A program made the position numbers and the translations under genes. Positions 58,505 through 64,000 of a stretch of 64,000 bases of DNA are shown here, in pieces (the stretch's first letter is position 1; each line of letters starts with the position of its first letter). The notes beneath the pieces are model-generated. The model searched no databases, was not told the origin of the DNA, and saw only the letters and a list, made by a program, of their open reading frames with translations. The DNA lies in contig OX465283.1 of the NCBI GenBank assembly GCA_949987705.1, positions 158,301,850 to 158,365,849 of the forward strand, written 5' to 3'. This DNA comes from Thereva unica. Lineage: Eukaryota; Arthropoda; Insecta; Diptera; Therevidae.

Positions 58505-59470
58505 CAAGTAACCAAATTTCTGTACCAACCAAAGCCTTCTACATTTACAAGCCATGCTGTAGGTGTTAGTATGTCGTTGTATGAAGTCCCAACTTCAATT
58601 CGTGAAATGTCAAAATCCCATTAAAAACAAGGGAAATAAGTTTTCGTGCCGCGGTTGCGATTATGATTTTATTCAAAATAAGAGTTATTTTAACAAAATA
58701 AAAAACGTGCAAAAGTTCAAAAAGTGAATATATGTTACTAATAGGACACATTTGCGGGAATTATGTTGGTCATGGAGCAACAACAGGTCAAAATCCCATT
58801 TATAACTAGGGACACAAGTGTTTCGTGCCGCGGAAATGAAAGATAAATGAAAGTGCCGTGATATTTTGTTAAAAGCAATAGTTTTTTTTAAAAAGATAAA
58901 ACGAACATAATTTCAATTTGCCGCGGTATTTGCAGTTATGACAAAATTTTCGTTTGGGCGTTCATTGTTACATATAATTTTTCTCTGGTGTCACATGAAG
59001 AATCTGCTGAAAAAAATACAAGTTTGCTTTTACACTACATGCGCAAGGATGGAAAAGGGACTAAAAATTGTTAAAGGATAAAATGAAGATAAGTTGAAAT
59101 TGATAGTTTGCTAAACATTCCCAAATATTTCTTTAAATTTCAGGTGCAGCATTTGCTGAACGAAAAAGAAAAGGTGAACGAGGAATAACGAACTAGATGC
59201 CTAAATGTCCATAATTTACTCCAAGTGCAATTATACTTATTATTTACATTATTAACATAATTTTTGTAAAATGTATTAAATAAATGTAACAATTAATGTC
59301 CACAACGCTTGCTTTTATTTGTTAAAAGACCATTAATTTATTCCAAATAAAAGCACATAACCTTCTCTACACTGTTTGACAGCTAAATTGAAGTCCTATT
59401 ATGCTTTCAATGTGAGTGTGAGATTTCTTTGTGCATGGCTTGTAAATATAGAAGGCTTTGGTACCAACAC
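58505..59470. repeat. Inverted-repeat-bounded region, about 0.95 kb, with internal direct repeats
   Basis: CCAAAGCCTTCTACATTTACAAGCCATGC (about 58528-58556) faces its inverse at about 59424-59455. Inside, a block with TCAAAATCCCATT..ACAAGGGA..GTTTCGTGCCGCGG occurs twice, near 58610 and 58790. It may be a MITE with tandem internal units. Confidence 0.5.
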
Positions 59471-59596
59471 AAAAATTACATACTACACGTGCTCTGTTCA
59501 GTGTTGCTTCTCGTAGTCGCCAAGAGAATACCACCTATTAATTGGGTAATTTATTGCAGTTATTCACATATTTATGAATATATGAGTTTAGAAAGT

Positions 59597-59985
59597 ACAG
59601 TCGAACAGTAGCTCTAGCCGGGGATGGAAGAAACTGCCACAACTTGACCGCGATATTTTTTTTATTCCGCCTACTCCCAACTATTACTATCGCGTCGCGA
59701 CTCTAACATCGGAGCATCGAGAAACAACTCGCTAGAGTGTTATGCCTCCTGAAACGAGTTGAATGTTGAATCTCATCAACCAACCGATGACATGCGTTTT
59801 TTGGTGGTGCGGGGAAGGGTTAAGGAAGACTATGACAGGAGGAATCAGGAATGTAAAGAGGGAAGAAGAAGTAAGGAAAGTTAGGTAGGTGGGACTGGAA
59901 AAGGCGAAGGACCGTGGCGCTGACGGGATTCGAATCTGGGACCTCTGGGATGGTAGCAAGACGCCTTACTCGCGAGGCCCCTAAT
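59597..59985 (-). mobile_element. tRNA-derived SINE, copy 2
   Basis: It is collinear with 23098-23488 (AGCTCTAGCCGGGG, CTACTCCCAACTATTACTATCGCG, CATCAACCAACCGATGACATGCG). A degraded B box (GGGATTCGAATC) lies at 59925-59938 and an A-box region at 59962-59980. Orientation is minus, as in copy 1. Confidence 0.85.
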
Positions 59986-60982
59986 TCTGCTAATTGTGAT
60001 TTAAAAGCCGACATGCTGCATGTAGCCGTTTGAAAGTTTCGGGAGCAGATTTCAACGATTAGCGTTAAATATACTCGAACTTCCAATAACCCAACTGAAT
60101 TTCTAACGAAACACTTTATTCTTTGAATTGGAAGGATTCTGAAATTCTGGATTCTGATTCTGCACTTGATATTCATGAATTAAGCAAAATTACTTACTTA
60201 TGATAACGAATGTTCCCAGTTGCCGTCCACGGCGTTTTCTTCTCCGAACAGCCTTTTACGGCGCACTTAATTTTATCCACACTAATATTTATCACGCACA
60301 GAATTTTCAATGTAAAAATACTCTTTCACTTTAATTTAGAATTTTAATTCTCACGAATAAATTTTATAAAATTTTTAAGCGGGAAGGGAACTGTCAAAGA
60401 CAAGCGTTGCTTGAAATCGTGAAACCTATGTTCTGTTTCTTTTCATTCTAAAATTTCATGAATCTCACTCACTGCGAATCAGACCAACTTTTTTGGCCAA
60501 TACTGTAGGTTTATAAATCTCACAAGTGGAAAATAGAAAATTTTATAAATTGCGCATTATCTTTAATATTCATTTTCCCTAAACACAAAACAACTTGCTA
60601 CAATTTCGCAAAATTGATTAAAATAATCTTATGCTAATCAAAAATCTGTTTATTTTTAGAAATCTCCAGATTTCCTCGCGATTAAAACAATTTTTGCCAT
60701 GTTTGGTTCGAATCCAATATGCAATCTTGATTCATGCACGCAGTGAATTCTGAACAGCTCCCCGTACTTTAACCACTGGTCAGCGGGAAAATCCTGAAGC
60801 TGCCTCTCTAAAAATTTTAAACATTTTTTTTAATGTCAAACGCTATTAATTTTGACGTTTGCTCGAAGGCGAAAACAGTCGTAAATTGCAAGCTTTCCTT
60901 TTTGTTTGCGAATCGTGAATATATTTATGAATAAATTAAATGTTGTAAATTTTCGTTTGTGAAGCAGCAGATTAACACGAAT
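59986..60982. other. AT-rich region upstream of the tentative 79-aa gene
   Basis: No open frame of interest apart from the SINE flank. It would include any promoter for 60983-61414. Confidence 0.4.
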
Positions 60983-61414
60983 ATGTGTAATTCATTGACT
61001 CCATACAGTTCCTTAAATACGCCATTTGTTTTGCTGGCCGTAAAGGATTTGTTTCGGGACCTTTTTGATGAATGTCAGTGCTGTGTCGAAGGAAGCGCCC
61101 TTTCGAAGAATCTACGCGAGGAATTAGAAAGGTTACAACATTTTCACTAATCTACTGTTTTTAGATAATCAAAAATCTATTTTCTTTTAAGTTCTATTAA
61201 TTATTAATCATTTTCCTGCATTTATAATAACGCTTTGGGTTCATTGAAATTTGATAACTTTTGCCAGGTTCACGGACAATATTTTTTAATTTTATATTTC
61301 GCCTGTGCTAATTTCCTTTCAAGGATATCTGATTTGGAAAATGTACTTTTCAACCAATGGCAGAGTCCTGCTTTTCCACTCGAATGTTTTTTGTGCATTG
61401 CTAGCAAGTTGTAA
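60983..61414 (+). CDS. Tentative 79-aa protein with C-terminal SKL, two exons
   Basis: Exon 1 is 60983-61131 (MCNSLTPYSS...LREELER) and exon 2 is 61324-61414. The donor is AG|GTTACA and the acceptor TTTCAAG. The join is in phase 2/1 and gives a continuous helix-like segment, ELERISDLENVLFNQW, ending in CIASKL followed by TAA. The protein is rich in Leu, Cys and acidic residues, with no signal peptide. Its last three residues, Ser-Lys-Leu, are the classic peroxisomal targeting signal type 1 read by PEX5 (established knowledge). I do not recognise the family. The protein could instead be the start of a longer gene, since open frames continue at about 61305-61756 in other phases. Without transcripts this is a modest-confidence model. 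Confidence 0.35.
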
Positions 61415-62337
61415 ACCATTTAGCTGCAAACTAATCGATATCTTAATTCTTGGTATTGAAAATAAGTTGGTTGAAAGGAGTCAAATAGCTCTGCATCGTC
61501 GGCACTTTAGGCTACACAAGACCTCTATTTAACACGGCCGAATATGTTTAGAGGAACATTCATGGATGTAGGGATTAGGTTAATCGAAGCAAATGCGAGG
61601 AACTTAAGGAGTATCAAGATTTTCGTCAAGGGAACACATCCATTAATCAATACTATTAAAATTGGGATCAATGATCTTGGAATATATTTGTTGCATTCTG
61701 AAATGAGAAGATACTTTGCAGCAATCATGCTATTGTCTTCCTTTGCAGCTGAATAGGCTTTTTATCTTGAAGAAAATTGGAAAAATTAAAAAATTTCACG
61801 TGTTTTTAATATTTTTGACATTTGTATTGTACGATTTGTTTTTAAAAGAAAAAGAAAAGTTAGGCAATAACATCGTCTATATTTAACTTTAAATGTATGT
61901 TTCTGATAAAACAAAATTAGGTTTAACTACATAGATTGCGTTAAGGTTAGTTTTATAGACGTACAGGCTACGCACAATTCTACTTTGGCAGGGATACCTG
62001 AAGCTCCTTCTTCCACTCATCTCTACGAGATTTTTCTTGCAATGTGCCCCCTATATATATGTACATGCCTCGACCTTACTCGCACTAAATGAAACTCAAG
62101 TCACTGATGCAACTTCTCCGATCATAAGGGAGTCGCCATGTATATTACGAAAGTCCTGGCTTTTCAGAAGGTGTGCAATAGTACATCTTTCGATTTTAAT
62201 CATATTTGGATCATTTCATTACTGCCATGTTTATTCTTCTTTGCACATCTATCGTTGTCTTCGCTCTCTCCTATTCCTACGCCTACGACAATTAAGACAA
62301 CCAAACTATGGCATCTTCCAGGTGGGTCAGGGTATAG
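61415..62337. other. No confident gene
   Basis: The open frames at 61305-61532 and 61544-61756 lie just after the tentative SKL gene and could be extra exons, but no consistent splicing is visible. Confidence 0.35.
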
Positions 62338-62339
62338 AA

Positions 62340-63680
62340 AAGAGTAACCCTGGGTGCGGAACTACTAGAGGATGGGCCGTTAAGAAACTCGATGCAGAGG
62401 TGTTCGAAGAAATATTCCTATATGATGCAAGGTTAGCAGGAGTTGCCAGGGAATAGGCAGTACGAATCGAAGATCCAGTAAAACAGGCATGTGACACGTG
62501 TGACTCTCACAAAACTTCTAGTGGAACGCCGAGATCAACGAATGCCAAAGGGCCTGCCTGAAAGTAAGAAGGAGTTTTCAGAGAAACCAGAAGTGTTCGG
62601 ATTTCGATGAATTCCTTAAGAGGAAAAGTGAGGAAAAGGCTGAACAAGGCTATTGCTAGAAGTAAATCCGAGCACTTCAAAAGGTTATGCAGAGAAGCAG
62701 GCTCGAGCCCATGCGGCGGAGCTTATAAAATGGTTGTGCCAGCGGTCAAAAACAAGCGCTCTTCGTCGATCTGCTCCTAGCCGCTCCTGTTTCCACATAA
62801 CGTACGCACCGTCGATTTACCCACCCTTCAGATGGATCCAGAAGAGGTACCTGCGGTAACCGCAGAAAAGATTTTGGCGGCCACAAAAAAGGTAGCCATC
62901 AATAAGGCCCCTGGCATAACGAATAAAGCTACGAAGCTAGCAGCTACGATAGCGCCAAACAGGTTCGCTGAAGTCTGGAACGTGCCTGAGAGAGAGGATC
63001 TTCCCAGAGCTGTGGAAACAGCAACAACTCGTGCTCCTACCGAACAAGCCTTTAGGAGACCCATGGCCCTAAAGACCAATATGCCTTCTTAGTTGCATCG
63101 ACAAACGTTTTGAGCGGATGATCTGTAACAGGATACTCCCTAGAGTTGAAAAGTTAGGTGGCCTGTCGAACAAGCAATTCGTCTTCAGAAAGGCAAGGTC
63201 GACGACTGATGCAGTCAACATGGTGATGGGCATAGCAATAGCCGGTGGTGTTCAGCACAAATGCTGTTGATCGGCAAACGAAGGAAACTAGTGTCCGTAA
63301 GGATACAGGTAGGAGAAGAGATTAGGTACCGCTCTCTGGTACCTGGGAGTGATGATCAACCGGGGGCTGAATTTCAAAGCTCACTTGGAGAGCACGGCAG
63401 ATAAAGCGTCTGCGATTTGTGCAGCACTCGCAAGACGTTAAAATGTTGGGGGCCCTACACCGAGTCTTCACCTCATTTTGGGGAGAGTGGTTAGCTCAGT
63501 CCTTTTATACGCAGCGCCAGTATGGGCAGCAGCGTTAAATAGTACAATGGGCAGCAGCGTCAACACCATACTCCACATTCGCGGCGAGAATTTACGCAGT
63601 TTTCACTTAGAACCGAAAACAAGAACCGAACTAGGCGACAAAACCGTTCACGGGTGCTCGTGGTTGTTCACTAAGTGAGT
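62340..63680 (+). pseudogene. R1-clade non-LTR retrotransposon fragment
   Basis: Plus-strand readings give RGWAVKKLDAEVFEEIFL, RLNKAIARSKSEHFKRLCREA and VTAEKILAATKKVAINKAPGI. LLSCIDKRFERMICNRILPRVEK and FRKARSTTDAVNMVMGIA follow. The NKAPGIDGxPNK and STTDAVxxV motifs, and the KRLNKAIxxSKxxxFxxLC linker, fit the R1/LOA clade. The palm with YADD is missing and the frame is broken repeatedly. Dead copy. Confidence 0.8.
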
Positions 63681-64000
63681 CCGTAGGAGGCCTAACGGCT
63701 GACTCAACTCTTAATATGCTAGCGGTAACTTCAAGGCGTCTATTACACGTTCATGCATTCTATCAGTCATGTTTGATGGAAATCAAAATATTCAGATAAT
63801 TACATCAATCATCTACCTTAGACGGTAGGTTCTCCATCAGTAATAGCAGTAACTGTGGCAAAACGAACAGCGAAACCTTTCGTCTAATGGACCTCTAATG
63901 GAGGATCTCCGGTGGAATAATCACATACAAACAAGCCTTCCAATGATTTGGATTTCTTAAGAGATACAAGTTCCTCCTCCAGCCACATGCTTTGGCGGCA
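63681..64000. other. Window end, nothing assigned
   Basis: No open frame or repeat is recognised. It may be the continuing tail of the R1-type element. Confidence 0.4.

Noticed and set aside
62828..63079. Minus-strand frame with hydrophobic, membrane-like composition
   Set aside because: It is antisense to the R1-type reverse transcriptase reading, which carries recognisable motifs.

Overview
This is a eukaryotic, AT-rich and heavily repeated nuclear genome window. Protein-coding genes are split by short introns of 49-72 bp with GT..AG ends. Together with R1, LOA, jockey and RTE-type retrotransposon debris, many MITEs and the gene families present, this points to an insect, most likely a fly (Diptera). 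I cannot name the species. No bacterial gene organisation, CRISPR array, rRNA or intact tRNA gene was found.

I could assemble six host gene models by joining exons by hand across consistent splice phases. (1) A 234-aa protein of unknown family on the minus strand (27966 to 21782), whose first intron is about 5.4 kb and packed with nested transposons. (2) A 362-aa RCC1-repeat protein of the RCCD1 type on the minus strand (33598 to 32344). (3) ARL3, a small GTPase, on the plus strand (33721 to 37124); its first coding exon is only the ATG, followed by a 2.7-kb intron holding a dead non-LTR element. Genes 2 and 3 are head to head with 122 bp between start codons. (4) A 488-aa secreted protein of unknown family on the minus strand (48710 to 38480), with introns of 5.1 and 3.4 kb that also hold transposons. 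(5) A complete 326-aa cytosolic sulfotransferase on the plus strand (55561 to 56734). (6) A tentative two-exon 79-aa protein (60983 to 61414) ending in Ser-Lys-Leu, a peroxisome-import type C-terminus.

Layout: 1-21 kb is repeats and very A-rich unassigned DNA (RTE and jockey fragments, several foldback or MITE elements, a six-unit 128-bp tandem array, and a near-perfect 100-bp hairpin). 21.8-28 kb is the 234-aa gene, with a gypsy-type LTR element, a tRNA-derived SINE and a TTAA-flanked element in its intron. 28-32 kb is decayed RTE. 32.3-37.1 kb is the RCCD1/ARL3 pair. 38.4-48.8 kb is the secreted-protein gene. 50-54.7 kb is MITEs and a 1.6-kb foldback element with a captured-looking exon. 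55.5-57 kb is the sulfotransferase. 57-61.4 kb is low-complexity DNA, a second SINE copy and the small gene. 62.3-63.7 kb is an R1-type retrotransposon fragment.

The host genes do not form an obvious shared pathway. The strongest leads are the two orphan genes, the SKL micro-protein candidate, the foldback element carrying a promoter/first-exon-like segment, and several MITE families whose exact ends and target duplications can be read here. All functions are read by eye from sequence; no search was run.
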